64,000 bases of DNA from Winogradskyella eckloniae (lineage in GTDB: Bacteria; Bacteroidota; Bacteroidia; Flavobacteriales; Flavobacteriaceae). Shown one piece after another: positions 9,206-18,052 of this stretch (positions within the stretch are counted from its first letter, which is position 1; each line of letters starts with the position of its first letter). The position numbers were made by a program, and so were the translations under genes. The DNA is taken from the NCBI RefSeq assembly GCF_013249045.1, contig NZ_JABRWP010000004.1:1-64000 (forward strand). Direction: 5' to 3'. The notes beneath the pieces were generated by a model. It saw only the letters and a program-made list of their open reading frames with translations, was not told the DNA's origin and did no database searches.

Positions 9206-10428
9206 TATTGAAATTTTTAAAAAATATTGGTCCAGGACCCTTAATTGCTGCTGCGTTTATAGGTCCTGGAACAGTTACGGTATGTACATTAGCTGGTGTA
9301 AATTTTGGGTTTGGGCTGTTGTGGGCTATGGTTTTGTCAATTTTTGCAACTGTTGTTTTGCAAGAAATGGCAGCGCGATTAGGTATAGTTGCTCAAAAAG
9401 GGTTGTCAGAGATTATTAGAGAAGAAATTAAGCATTCTGCTATAAAGTTTTTAGCATTAATCTTAATTTTAAGTGCTATTGTCATTGGAAACGCGGCCTA
9501 TGAAGCTGGGAATATCTCAGGTGGGGCACTCGGTGTAGAGACGGTTATTGGTGGCATTTTTATGGAAATTGGTAGTTTAAAACTCAATGTTGTTAGTGTT
9601 TTAATTGGTGTAATTGCTTTTGTATTACTGTATTTGGGTAGCTATAAAGTTTTGGAAAAAGTATTTGTGTTTTTGGTAATTCTTATGAGTTTGGCTTTTA
9701 TAACTACAGCAATATTAACAAAGCCTAATTTAATTAGTATTTTTAATAGTATTTTAATTCCTAAAGCACCATCTGGTAGTATTTTAACAATAGTGGCGTT
9801 AATAGGTACAACTGTTGTGCCTTATAATATTTTTTTACATGCGTCATTAGCTAAAACAAAATGGAAGTCAAAAAGTGATATAAAAACAGCTAAAAAAGAC
9901 ACTTTGATTGCTGTGATTTTAGGCGGATTAGTGTCTATGTGTATAGTTATTTCTGCTTCTGCAATTAATGTAGAGTCAATTACTAATGCGTCAGATTTGG
10001 CCTTAGGTTTAGAACCGTTATTTGGAAGCTATGCGAAGTATTTTTTGGCGGTAGGCTTATTTGCTGCAGGAGTTACAAGTTCAATTACCGCACCTTTGGC
10101 TGCAGCTTATGTGGCTAGTGGGTGTTTAGGTTGGTCTTCAGATTTAAAATCTTATAAATTTAAGATGGTGTGGATGATTATTTTGGTTTTGGGTGTTGTA
10201 TTTTCTTCAGTGGGATTTAAATCTATTGAGATTATAAAGTTTGCTCAGGTTGCAAATGGTGTGTTATTACCTGTAATAGCAGGTTTTTTGTTATGGGTTA
10301 TGAATAAGGCTAGTGTTTTAGGAGTTTATAAAAACTCTAAGACTCAAAATTTTATTGGATTGATTATTCTCGTAGTGACAATATTTTTAGGTTTAAAAGG
10401 TGTTTTAAGTGTCTTTGAATTGATTTAA
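9202..10428 (+). CDS. NRAMP-fold transporter of the YcsG type, in the 5-oxoproline operon
   Basis: 408 residues with about 11 hydrophobic helices and the NRAMP architecture. I chose the ATG at 9202 because it overlaps the upstream TGA and starts directly before the conserved LKNIGPGPL segment; an upstream ATG at 9157 would read 15 residues inside the previous gene. Canonical Mn/Fe NRAMPs bind metal with DPGN in helix 1 and MPH in helix 6. Here helix 1 reads GPGT (residues 21-24) and helix 6 reads VVPYN (205-209), so Asp, Asn, Met and His are all absent. In Bacillus subtilis an NRAMP homologue (ycsG) also sits beside ycsF/kipI/kipA (pxpA/B/C). I infer import of 5-oxoproline or a related compound, not of manganese. 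Confidence 0.88.
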   Translation: MILKFLKNIGPGPLIAAAFIGPGTVTVCTLAGVNFGFGLLWAMVLSIFATVVLQEMAARLGIVAQKGLSEIIREEIKHSAIKFLALILILSAIVIGNAAYEAGNISGGALGVETVIGGIFMEIGSLKLNVVSVLIGVIAFVLLYLGSYKVLEKVFVFLVILMSLAFITTAILTKPNLISIFNSILIPKAPSGSILTIVALIGTTVVPYNIFLHASLAKTKWKSKSDIKTAKKDTLIAVILGGLVSMCIVISASAINVESITNASDLALGLEPLFGSYAKYFLAVGLFAAGVTSSITAPLAAAYVASGCLGWSSDLKSYKFKMVWMIILVLGVVFSSVGFKSIEIIKFAQVANGVLLPVIAGFLLWVMNKASVLGVYKNSKTQNFIGLIILVVTIFLGLKGVLSVFELI

Positions 10429-10429
10429 A

Positions 10430-11170
10430 ATGAAACAACTAGAAATTGATATAAATGCAGATGTTGGAGAAGGAGTTGGTAATGAGGCTTCACTTATGCC
10501 TTTATTGTCATCTTGTAATGTGGCTTGTGGAGGGCATGCTGGTGATTTACGGACTATGAATACCGTTTTAGATTTAGCTATTTTAAACGATGTAAAAGTA
10601 GGTGCGCATCCTTCATTTCCTGATAAAATAAACTTTGGTAGGTTGGAGATGGTGATGACAGAGGCGCAATTGTATGAGACATTAAGGGTTCAGGTAGAGT
10701 GTTTAGAATCCGTGATTTCTACGAAAGGGATTGTGCTCAATCATATAAAACCGCATGGTGCTTTATATAATTTGGCGGCAAAAGATTTGGAAACAGCAAA
10801 GGTGGTAGTAAGACTAATTCATGATTTGGGAAGTTCATTAAAATTATATGCACCATATAATTCTGTGCTCGCTAATTTGGCAATTAAAGAACATATTTCT
10901 GTTGAATTTGAAGCTTTTGCTGACCGCAATTATAACGAGGATTTGTCATTGGTTTCACGTCAGAAAAACAATGCAATTTTACATTCTAAAGAGGCTGTTT
11001 TAAGACATGTTTTGAGCATGGTAAAGCAACAAAAAATAGTTGCGATAAATGGTGTGGAAGTGTCGCTAAAAGCTTCTACAATTTGTGTGCATGGTGATAC
11101 TAAAAATGCGCTTGAAATTTTGGAGTATTTACATCTAGGGTTTATGGAAAATAACATTAAAATAGTGTAG
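10430..11170 (+). CDS. pxpA: 5-oxoprolinase (ATP-hydrolysing) subunit PxpA
   Basis: 246 residues, full length for the LamB/YcsF family. It contains the diagnostic DINADVGEG at the start, CNVACGGHAGD, GAHPSFPD, KPHGALYN and CVHGD. PxpA acts with PxpB and PxpC in the ATP-dependent opening of 5-oxo-L-proline (pyroglutamate) to L-glutamate in the cytoplasm. The gene begins one base after the transporter stop, and pxpB starts 6 bases after it, so the three subunits and the carrier are co-transcribed. Confidence 0.95.
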   Translation: MKQLEIDINADVGEGVGNEASLMPLLSSCNVACGGHAGDLRTMNTVLDLAILNDVKVGAHPSFPDKINFGRLEMVMTEAQLYETLRVQVECLESVISTKGIVLNHIKPHGALYNLAAKDLETAKVVVRLIHDLGSSLKLYAPYNSVLANLAIKEHISVEFEAFADRNYNEDLSLVSRQKNNAILHSKEAVLRHVLSMVKQQKIVAINGVEVSLKASTICVHGDTKNALEILEYLHLGFMENNIKIV

Positions 11171-11176
11171 TGTAAA

Positions 11177-11908
11177 ATGGGGTATAAACTACGTTTTTCT
11201 CAATACAATGCAAGTTCTGTTTTGGTGGAATGGCCACCGTTAATAGATGAAAATATTCTTAATGATGTCTTGTCTTTTAAAAATAAGATTGAAAAAATAA
11301 ATATTAAATGTTTAGTTGAGGTGGTAACTGCATATAATTCATTATTAATTATTTATAATTTCACTATAGATGATATCAATAATGTTTTTAAAGACCTAAA
11401 AGCTCTATATTTAGAAAAATCTATAGGTTTATCTAAAGGATCAAAAGTAATTAAAATACCTGTTTGCTATGATGCTGATTTTGGAGAAGATTTAATGCAT
11501 TTTTCTAAAGTTAAAAAGATATCAAAATCAGAATTAATTGAGTTGCATACCGCACCGCTTTATACTGTTTTTTTTCTTGGTTTTTTACCTGGGTTTTTAT
11601 ACTTAGGTGGTTTAAATAGAGCGTTACATTTAAACCGAAAAACCACGCCTAACTTAAATATAAAAAAAGGGTCAGTTGCCATTGGTGGAAAACAGACCGG
11701 AATCTATCCTCAAGACAGTCCTGGAGGTTGGCATATTATAGGCAATTCTCCTATAGAATTATTTAATCCAAATGACAATCCACCAAGTTTTATTAACGCA
11801 GGTGATCAGGTAAAATTTTATGCAATTTCTAAACCTGAATATGTAGAGATTCAAGCTGAAATCCAAAATTCAAAATTCAATATAGAAACGCTTTTTGTGA
11901 ATGATTAA
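11177..11908 (+). CDS. pxpB: 5-oxoprolinase subunit PxpB (KipI family)
   Basis: 243 residues. The C-terminal half has the family hallmarks FLGFLPGFLYLGGL, GSVAIGGKQTGIYPQDSPGG and WHIIG. Bacterial PxpB forms a complex with PxpC. KipI of B. subtilis was first described as an inhibitor of the kinase KinA, but in this gene context the oxoprolinase role is more likely. The stop codon overlaps the start of pxpC by 8 bases, which suggests translational coupling. The N-terminal third is more divergent and rich in Ile, Asn and Lys. Confidence 0.94.
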   Translation: MGYKLRFSQYNASSVLVEWPPLIDENILNDVLSFKNKIEKINIKCLVEVVTAYNSLLIIYNFTIDDINNVFKDLKALYLEKSIGLSKGSKVIKIPVCYDADFGEDLMHFSKVKKISKSELIELHTAPLYTVFFLGFLPGFLYLGGLNRALHLNRKTTPNLNIKKGSVAIGGKQTGIYPQDSPGGWHIIGNSPIELFNPNDNPPSFINAGDQVKFYAISKPEYVEIQAEIQNSKFNIETLFVND

Positions 11909-12752
11909 AGTTTTAAAATCAGGTTTTTTTACGACGATCCAAGATCAAGGAAGATTTGGTTACGGTAGTTTTGGAGTTCCTGTTTCTGGCGCTATGGATA
12001 CGTGTGCTAGTACATTTGCGAATCATATTTTGGGTAATTCTATGGATGCTGCTGTTATTGAGATGACTATGATTGGTGCTCAGTTTCAGTTTTTATCTGC
12101 TACACTTATCGCGATTACAGGAGGTCATATGAATCCAAAAATAAATAATAAAACGGTACCAATGAATGAAGTTATATTGGTCAATAAAAATGATGTCCTT
12201 AGTCTTGGTAATAGTGTTGAAGGCTTTAGAACGTATGTTGCCGTAAAAGGAGGTATTATAACAAAAATGGTTTTAGGTAGTAGAAGTATGTTAAAAGAAG
12301 TTACACCTTCGCATCGTATTAATAAAAGTGACCATTTACCTATTTTGGAACAAGAAGGAATAAAAAGGATTAAAAACGCCAAGGTTAAGTTCAATAGTTC
12401 TTATTTAAATACTAATAATATTGAGGTGGCAAAAGGGCCTGAGTTTGATAGGTTAAGTGAAAAACAGAAAACACTATTATTAAATGAAAGTTTTAAAGTT
12501 TCAAAATATAATAATAGAATGGCTTATCAATTATTGCCTGTGGTTACTAATACTTTAGATGCTATATTAACAGCACCTGTACTTCCAGGAACGGTACAGT
12601 TAACACCATCCGGACAGTTAATTGTATTAATGAGAGATTGCCAGACAACGGGAGGTTATCCGCGCGTTTTACAGCTAACTGAAAAGGCGATTAATATATT
12701 GAGTCAAAAATCTACAGGAAACAACATTAACTTTACTTTAGTCGATTACTAA
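11901..12752 (+). CDS. pxpC: 5-oxoprolinase subunit PxpC (KipA / biotin-dependent carboxyltransferase-like)
   Basis: 283 residues. It opens with the family motif GFFTTIQDQGRFGYG, then GVPVSGAMD, ITGGHMNP and, near the end, TAPVLPGTVQLTPSGQLIVL and QTTGGYPRVLQL. It has the fold of the AHS2 / urea-amidolyase central domain. With PxpA and PxpB it completes 5-oxoproline hydrolysis to glutamate, feeding nitrogen and carbon metabolism. It is the last gene of the operon; 82 bp of AT-rich DNA without an obvious terminator separates it from the next gene. Confidence 0.94.
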   Translation: MIKVLKSGFFTTIQDQGRFGYGSFGVPVSGAMDTCASTFANHILGNSMDAAVIEMTMIGAQFQFLSATLIAITGGHMNPKINNKTVPMNEVILVNKNDVLSLGNSVEGFRTYVAVKGGIITKMVLGSRSMLKEVTPSHRINKSDHLPILEQEGIKRIKNAKVKFNSSYLNTNNIEVAKGPEFDRLSEKQKTLLLNESFKVSKYNNRMAYQLLPVVTNTLDAILTAPVLPGTVQLTPSGQLIVLMRDCQTTGGYPRVLQLTEKAINILSQKSTGNNINFTLVDY

Positions 12753-12834
12753 GTTAAGAATAGGTAAGAATTTATTTTTATAAGTTAAATAAAATATATA
12801 GCTTACAACAGCTATTAACTAAACTAAGATAAAT

Positions 12835-13350
12835 ATGAAAAATTTCGGACTATTCCTTTTAGGAATCATTATTGGTGTGTTAGCAATGTACTTTTATTGT
12901 CAAAGCAGCGAAACACCTGCAGCAGTAGAACTTCAAGCTATAGCGCCTAATGGCATTATATCATCAAAACAAGCTTCAGCCTTAGATGCAGGTTATAATG
13001 TTAAGCATAAAATAATTAATGATTCGCTGTTTAAGAATTCTAAAAATGGTGGAGATAATAGATCGTCTTGGTGGTCTGTAGAAGAAATTCAAAACTATAT
13101 TAATCATGCAGAACAACAAACAGGAGAAATGGGTTATACTATGGATGGTTTAAGAGTATATTTAGGGTCTTATCCAGATGCTAATGGTAAAACAGGTTTA
13201 ACAACAATGTTTATTGTTCCTACAGGAATTAAAAATGTGTCTACAGGTAGTATTATCTCTTTTCAAGGTGGCAGTCATGATATTTCGGGTGCTGATGGTT
13301 TAAATGTTTCGCAGCATGGTAAGCCGCCAGGAGCGAACTATCCTCAATAG
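12835..13350 (+). CDS. Membrane-anchored hypothetical protein
   Basis: 171 residues that I do not recognise as a named family. One N-terminal transmembrane anchor (about residues 4-21, FGLFLLGIIIGVLAMYFY) is followed by a soluble, probably periplasmic region containing SSWWSVEEIQNYINHAEQQ and a Gly/Ser/Pro-rich end (SGADGLNVSQHGKPPGANY). The Cys after the hydrophobic stretch is not in a convincing lipobox. It starts 82 bp after pxpC and ends 7 bp before a seven-helix membrane protein and a histidine kinase, so it may be the periplasmic input part of that set. That link rests on gene order only. Confidence 0.75.
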   Translation: MKNFGLFLLGIIIGVLAMYFYCQSSETPAAVELQAIAPNGIISSKQASALDAGYNVKHKIINDSLFKNSKNGGDNRSSWWSVEEIQNYINHAEQQTGEMGYTMDGLRVYLGSYPDANGKTGLTTMFIVPTGIKNVSTGSIISFQGGSHDISGADGLNVSQHGKPPGANYPQ

Positions 13351-13357
13351 TGTATAA

Positions 13358-14071
13358 ATGGATATTAATGCGTTAATTACACATTTAATAGAGTTAATTG
13401 CGGCATTGTCTGGCTCTTATTATTGGTATCATACAAGAGATTATAAAGTACGACCTTTTGTGTGGTATTTATGGGTAACTGTGTTTGTTGAAACTTTAGG
13501 TATGTACACGTATTTTAGACCTTATTTTGAAAATACCTATTGGGCTTGGATAAATAATTCTGTTTTTGCAACAAATACATGGTTATATAACACTTATGAA
13601 ATTATAGGTTTTATTTTGGTTGGTATGTTTATTTTAAGAAATACCAATAAACCATTCTCTCATAAAGCTTTAAAATTTATTACTATTTTTTATGTTACAT
13701 TAACCGTTTCTTACTATCTAAGTATAGGAGATTTTTTTACAATGTCATTTACGTATGATTTAATATTATCAACATTTGCTTTATTCTTAATGTTTTTATT
13801 GTACTTGCGAGAACTTATACAAAGTGATAAAATTTTAGACTTTTATAAATCTCATGTTTTTTATATCTGTTTGGGAATAACATTATGGCATATTTGTTTA
13901 ACACCATTATTTATTTTTGATTCTTATTATAGAGCTGCTAATGATAATTTTATAACTTTTAGGGGTATCTTTTTAGATACTGCTAATTTATTGCTGTATT
14001 CATGTTACACATTTGCATTTATTTATTCACTTTGGCACAAGAGACAATCAGCTCTGAAGTCATTGCATTAA
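13358..14071 (+). CDS. Seven-transmembrane hypothetical protein
   Basis: 237 residues, almost entirely hydrophobic, with about seven predicted helices (first at about residues 7-22, last at about 210-228, LLLYSCYTFAFIYSLW). Aromatic residues are abundant. No catalytic motif is visible. The C-terminus is positively charged (HKRQSALKSLH), consistent with a cytoplasmic end. Its 3' end overlaps the next gene, a histidine kinase, by up to 70 bases, so the two are probably co-translated and may form a membrane sensor pair. A role as sensor or partner is an inference. Confidence 0.78.
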   Translation: MDINALITHLIELIAALSGSYYWYHTRDYKVRPFVWYLWVTVFVETLGMYTYFRPYFENTYWAWINNSVFATNTWLYNTYEIIGFILVGMFILRNTNKPFSHKALKFITIFYVTLTVSYYLSIGDFFTMSFTYDLILSTFALFLMFLLYLRELIQSDKILDFYKSHVFYICLGITLWHICLTPLFIFDSYYRAANDNFITFRGIFLDTANLLLYSCYTFAFIYSLWHKRQSALKSLH

Positions 14072-14826
14072 TATCCTATGCGATATTTTTTACATTAGCA
14101 CTGTTTACTGTGTTTATTATATTCTTTGCTACTTTTCAAAAACGTAAAAGCCAGTTGCTGCGTGAAAAAATTGAGCAGCAAAGGGCGTTTGATGCTGAAC
14201 TTTTAGCAACACAACAAGAGATTCAAGAAGAAACTTTAAAATATGTTGGTCGTGAATTACATGACAATATTGGACAATTGTTAGTACTTTCTAGTATGCA
14301 ACTGAAAGTCGCGAGCAGTGCAGTTACAGATGAAGCCAAATCCAAAGTTGGTTACGCAACTGATGCTTTAAAAAACGCTTTAGAAGAAGTGAGAGCATTA
14401 TCAAAATCACTCAATAGCGATGTTATAAACAATTTAGGTTTTGAGGCTACTGTTAGAAATGAAGTTGAGCGTTTAAATAAATCTGGACTAATTCTATCGC
14501 AATTAGATATAACAGGAACGAAAGTACATTTTGAAAACAAAAAAGATGAAATCATCTTGTTTAGAATTTTGCAAGAGTTTATTTCAAATACATTAAAATA
14601 TGCTGAAGCAGAACAAATTTCAGTTCAATTAGATTATCAAGAAAAAATGTTAATCATAAATCTAGAAGATGATGGCGAAGGTTTTGATCTTGAATTGGCA
14701 AAGAAAAGTTCTGGTTTAATTAATATGGAAAAACGTGCGGAACTATTAAATGCGGAATTCATTTTAGAGACTTCAAAAGGGAAAGGAACACAGCTTAGGC
14801 TAAAATATCCTTATAAAATAAATTAA
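14002..14826 (+). CDS. Sensor histidine kinase, NarL-type (HisKA_3 / HATPase_c)
   Basis: 274 residues from the ATG at 14002; a TTG at 14032 just before AQETISSEV is an alternative that shortens the overlap with the previous gene to 40 bases. One transmembrane helix (about 28-50) leads into a coiled-coil linker, a HisKA_3 dimerisation domain with the phospho-acceptor His in GRELHDNIGQ, and an HATPase_c domain with an N box (EFISNTLKYA), a G1 box (DDGEGFDL) and a GLINMEKRAELL segment. Kinases of this type normally phosphorylate a LuxR/NarL-family response regulator, but none is encoded nearby. The TAA shares two bases with the stop of the convergent gene. Confidence 0.88.
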   Translation: MLHICIYLFTLAQETISSEVIALISYAIFFTLALFTVFIIFFATFQKRKSQLLREKIEQQRAFDAELLATQQEIQEETLKYVGRELHDNIGQLLVLSSMQLKVASSAVTDEAKSKVGYATDALKNALEEVRALSKSLNSDVINNLGFEATVRNEVERLNKSGLILSQLDITGTKVHFENKKDEIILFRILQEFISNTLKYAEAEQISVQLDYQEKMLIINLEDDGEGFDLELAKKSSGLINMEKRAELLNAEFILETSKGKGTQLRLKYPYKIN

Positions 14827-15533
14827 GTCTCGCAAGCATTCCATAGTGCATCATTAGGAACAGGTGCTGTAATTTCAATCGGTTCTTTTTTCACAGGATG
14901 AATAAAACTCAATGTCCTAGCATGTAAACTAATACTTGCGTCTTTATTGCTTCTGTCAAAGCCATATTTTAAATCCCCTTTAATTGGGCATCCTATGGAA
15001 GCTAATTGTGTTCTGATTTGATGATGTCTGCCAGTTTCTAAGTCTATATTTAATAGGAAGAAATGGTCTAATGTCTTAATGACGTTATAATGAAGAATGG
15101 CCTTTTTACTACCTTCAACTTCTTTAATATAAGCCGTTGATTTATTGTTTTTTGGATTCTTTTTTAACCAATGAACTAAGGTGTCATTAGATTTTGGTGG
15201 TTGATTTTTAACTAAAGCCCAATACGTTTTTTTAGCTTTTTTTTCTGCAAATAATTTATTAAGTCGAGGTAAAGCTTTGCTGGTTTTTGAGAATAAAACT
15301 AGTCCTGTCGTTGGTCTGTCTAAGCGATGAACCACACCTAAATAAACATTACCTTCTTTTTGGTATTTATCCTTTAAATAAGATTTAACAATATCACTCA
15401 AAGGTTGGTCTCCCGTTTTATCACCTTGTACAATATCACCAGCCCGTTTGTTAACTACGATGATGTGGTTGTCTTCGTATAAAACTTGAAGGTTGTTTTT
15501 GTTAGATATGATTTTTTCCGAACGACGCGTCAC
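14823..15533 (-). CDS. RluA-family RNA pseudouridine synthase
   Basis: 236 residues. The catalytic motif VVHRLDRPTTGLVLF has the nucleophilic Asp at residue 72, followed by KKTYWALV and GRHHQIRTQLA, the standard order of the RluA/RluC/RluD group. No N-terminal S4 RNA-binding domain is present, so it is a short catalytic-domain form. It isomerises specific uridines in rRNA or tRNA; the target cannot be assigned from sequence alone. Its stop codon overlaps the stop of the convergent histidine kinase gene at a TTAA sequence. panB lies 34 bases upstream on the same strand and may share the transcript. Confidence 0.92.
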   Translation of the reverse strand: MTRRSEKIISNKNNLQVLYEDNHIIVVNKRAGDIVQGDKTGDQPLSDIVKSYLKDKYQKEGNVYLGVVHRLDRPTTGLVLFSKTSKALPRLNKLFAEKKAKKTYWALVKNQPPKSNDTLVHWLKKNPKNNKSTAYIKEVEGSKKAILHYNVIKTLDHFFLLNIDLETGRHHQIRTQLASIGCPIKGDLKYGFDRSNKDASISLHARTLSFIHPVKKEPIEITAPVPNDALWNACET

Positions 15534-15567
15534 TAATCCCTAAATATTTTTTTTTGCTTACCGCTTA

Positions 15568-16386
15568 CTAGTACTGTTCTTTCTCATTAGGAAAATCACT
15601 AGATTTAACATCATCAGCATACTGAGATATCGCCTTTGTCATATCTTCATAGAGATTCATATATCGACGTAAAAATCTCGGATTGAACTCGTGTGTCATG
15701 CCTAACATATCGTGTAACACTAGCACTTGTCCATCAACACCATTTCCAGCACCAATACCTATTACAGGAATTGAAACACTTTCAGCAACTTCTTGTGCTA
15801 ATTTTGCAGGAATTTTTTCTAATACAATACCAAAACAGCCTGCTTTTTCAAGCATTAGCGCATCTTCTTTTAATTGTTGCGCTTCTTGTTCTTCTTTGGC
15901 TCTAACTGTATAGGTGCCAAATTTATAAATAGATTGTGGTGTTAATCCAAGGTGTCCCATTACAGGAATACCAGCATTAAGAATTCGCTTTATAGATTCT
16001 TTGACTTCTTTTCCTCCTTCCATTTTTACAGCATGTCCTCCCGATTCTTTCATAATTCTAATTGCGGAACGTAAAGCTTCTTTTGGGTCACTTTGGTAGC
16101 TTCCAAAAGGCAAATCGACTACAACTAAACTTCTGTCTATAGCTCGTATCACTGAAGACGCATGATAAATCATTTGGTCTAACGTAATTGGTAACGTGGT
16201 TTCATGACCAGCCATAACGTTACTTGCCGAATCACCAACTAAAATCACATCAATACCTGCGCCATCTACAATTTTAGCCATGGTATAATCGTAAGCCGTG
16301 AGCATAGATATTTTTTCGCCTCTAGATTTCATATCTACAAGACTTTTTACCGTAATTCTTTTATATTCTTTTTTTGCTACTGACAT
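15568..16386 (-). CDS. panB: 3-methyl-2-oxobutanoate hydroxymethyltransferase (ketopantoate hydroxymethyltransferase)
   Basis: 272 residues, normal length. It carries the family blocks [75 protein letters not shown] and [20 protein letters not shown]. The enzyme transfers a hydroxymethyl group from 5,10-methylene-tetrahydrofolate to 2-oxoisovalerate, the first committed step of pantothenate and coenzyme A synthesis. The Asp residues in VGDS and the Glu in KMEGG are the expected metal and catalytic ligands. panC and panD are not in the window. Confidence 0.96.
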   Translation of the reverse strand: MSVAKKEYKRITVKSLVDMKSRGEKISMLTAYDYTMAKIVDGAGIDVILVGDSASNVMAGHETTLPITLDQMIYHASSVIRAIDRSLVVVDLPFGSYQSDPKEALRSAIRIMKESGGHAVKMEGGKEVKESIKRILNAGIPVMGHLGLTPQSIYKFGTYTVRAKEEQEAQQLKEDALMLEKAGCFGIVLEKIPAKLAQEVAESVSIPVIGIGAGNGVDGQVLVLHDMLGMTHEFNPRFLRRYMNLYEDMTKAISQYADDVKSSDFPNEKEQY

Positions 16387-16505
16387 GTTGTTTTTATTAG
16401 TTGAATGTAAAAGTAGTGAGATTTTTATATTTTATTTTATTCTCAATACTATTTATTAAATAGAGCGTAGGTTGATTTTAAGATTTTAATAATTGTTTAA
16501 ATGGA

Positions 16506-17930
16506 CTAACAATCTGTTAAATGCACACCTACAGCTAAGCCGCCTTCCGACGTTTCTTTATACTTTGTATTCATATCTTTAGCTGTTTCCCACATGGTGT
16601 TAACGACTTTGTCTAAAGGTACTTTTACATTTTTAGGATCTGTGTCTAAGGCTAATTCTGCAGCATTGATAGCTTTTATGGCTCCCATAGAGTTGCGTTC
16701 TATACACGGAATCTGTACTAAACCTCCAATAGGATCGCAGGTTAAGCCTAAGTGATGTTCCATAGCAATTTCGGCTGCAACTAAAACTTGTTCTGGAGTT
16801 CCGCCTAATAATTCAGTTAACGCGCCTGCAGCCATGGCAGAAGACACGCCAATTTCCGCTTGGCAACCTCCCATTGCTGCACTAATGGTAGCACCTTTTT
16901 TAAAGATACTGCCAATTTCGCCAGCCACTAAAAGGAATTTTTTGACATGCTCAAAATCGGCATCATGGTTTTCAATTACCATATAATACATTAATACTGC
17001 TGGTATTACACCAGCACTGCCATTAGTAGGAGCTGTAACTACACGTCCTAAAGATGCATTAACTTCATTTACAGCCAATGCAAAACAGCTTACCCATTTT
17101 AGGATTTGTCTAAACTTTACTTCAGTTGTTCTAATGGTTTTTAGCCATTCTTCTGGATTTTTATATTTATTTTCTCCTATAAGATTTTTGTGCATATCAA
17201 AAGCACGTCGTCTTACATTTAGTCCACCAGGTAAATTCCCTTCGGTGTGGCAACCAGTATACATACATTCTAGCATCGTATTCCAAATGCGTTTTAACTC
17301 AAAATCTATTGATGATTCTTCTCTAATAGACTTTTCGTTTTCTAATACCACACCAGAAATAGGTAGTTGTAATTGTTCGCAGAATTTTAATAGCTCATCA
17401 CCATAAGAAATAGGATAAGGAAATGTGCAATAGAATATTATTTTATTGGCTTTAGAAACTTTTCTTTCTTCTTGTACCACAAAACCGCCACCAATAGAGT
17501 AGTAGGTAGATTTATAATTTCTACCATTAATGGTTGCAGTAAATATTAATCCGTTAGAATGAAATGGTAAAAATTTTCTATTGAAATTTATATTCGCTTT
17601 AAAATTAAAAGGAATCTCTCTTTCATTATTAAAATGTAGAATGTTTTGTGTCTTTACATCTTCAATAATAGTAGTGATATTTTCAACAGGAATGCGTTCT
17701 GGGTCAGCTCCAGTTAATCCTAAAATAACGGCGAAGTCTGTGGCATGTCCTTTTCCTGTTAAGGATAAAGAACCGTAGAGGTCCACTGCGATTTTTTCAA
17801 CTTTATCAAAACGCTTTTTGTCTTTTAATTCTTTTATCCAACGTTCTGCAGCACGCCAAGGTCCTAAGGTGTGTGAACTCGAAGGGCCAATACCAATTTT
17901 TAGCATGTCGAAAATAGAAATACATTCCAT
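16506..17930 (-). CDS. sdaA: L-serine ammonia-lyase, iron-sulfur dependent, single chain
   Basis: 474 residues. The N-terminal beta domain starts ISIFDMLKIGIGPSSSHTLGPW and the alpha domain holds GRVVTAPTNGSAGVIPAVL. The three cysteines expected to ligate the [4Fe-4S] cluster are in GGCQAEIG, LTCDPIGG and LVQIPCIERN. It dehydrates and deaminates L-serine to pyruvate and ammonia. The start ATG at 17930 lies 25 bases from a -7 promoter element on the minus strand. A strong terminator at 17995-18032 separates it from the upstream lipoprotein gene, so it is its own transcription unit. Confidence 0.95.
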   Translation of the reverse strand: MECISIFDMLKIGIGPSSSHTLGPWRAAERWIKELKDKKRFDKVEKIAVDLYGSLSLTGKGHATDFAVILGLTGADPERIPVENITTIIEDVKTQNILHFNNEREIPFNFKANINFNRKFLPFHSNGLIFTATINGRNYKSTYYSIGGGFVVQEERKVSKANKIIFYCTFPYPISYGDELLKFCEQLQLPISGVVLENEKSIREESSIDFELKRIWNTMLECMYTGCHTEGNLPGGLNVRRRAFDMHKNLIGENKYKNPEEWLKTIRTTEVKFRQILKWVSCFALAVNEVNASLGRVVTAPTNGSAGVIPAVLMYYMVIENHDADFEHVKKFLLVAGEIGSIFKKGATISAAMGGCQAEIGVSSAMAAGALTELLGGTPEQVLVAAEIAMEHHLGLTCDPIGGLVQIPCIERNSMGAIKAINAAELALDTDPKNVKVPLDKVVNTMWETAKDMNTKYKETSEGGLAVGVHLTDC

Positions 17931-17955
17931 TCTTTAAATTGTTTTTTACAGTAAT

Positions 17956-17963
17956 CAAATATA
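17956..17963 (-). promoter_or_regulatory. -7 promoter element (TATATTTG) of sdaA
   Basis: On the minus strand the sequence reads TATATTTG, a full TAnnTTTG match, 25 bases before the sdaA ATG. A TTG at the ideal -33 spacing is not visible. Confidence 0.5.
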
Positions 17964-17994
17964 GAGGTTGTTGACGTAAAGATTATTTTTTTTT

Positions 17995-18032
17995 GTAAAA
18001 AAAAAAGCCTGAAATTCATTCAGGCTTTTTAA
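17995..18032 (-). terminator. Terminator downstream of the small lipoprotein gene
   Basis: AAGCCTGAA and TTCAGGCTT form a perfect stem around a short ATTCA loop. On the minus strand it is followed by a long T run (the A-rich block at about 17992-18006), 21 bases after the stop of the 18053-18565 gene. A shorter T run on the plus side could give some bidirectional activity. Confidence 0.85.
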
Positions 18033-18052
18033 AGTGTATCATGTACAATGTT

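Noticed and set aside
9202..10428. MntH-type manganese importer
   Set aside because: The metal-binding residues of helices 1 and 6 are missing and the gene is embedded in the 5-oxoproline operon.
13358..14826. Seven-helix gene and histidine kinase read as one frameshifted gene
   Set aside because: The kinase frame encodes its own transmembrane helix and coiled coil before the HisKA_3 domain, and the seven-helix protein ends in a normal charged tail. Two overlapping genes fit better.
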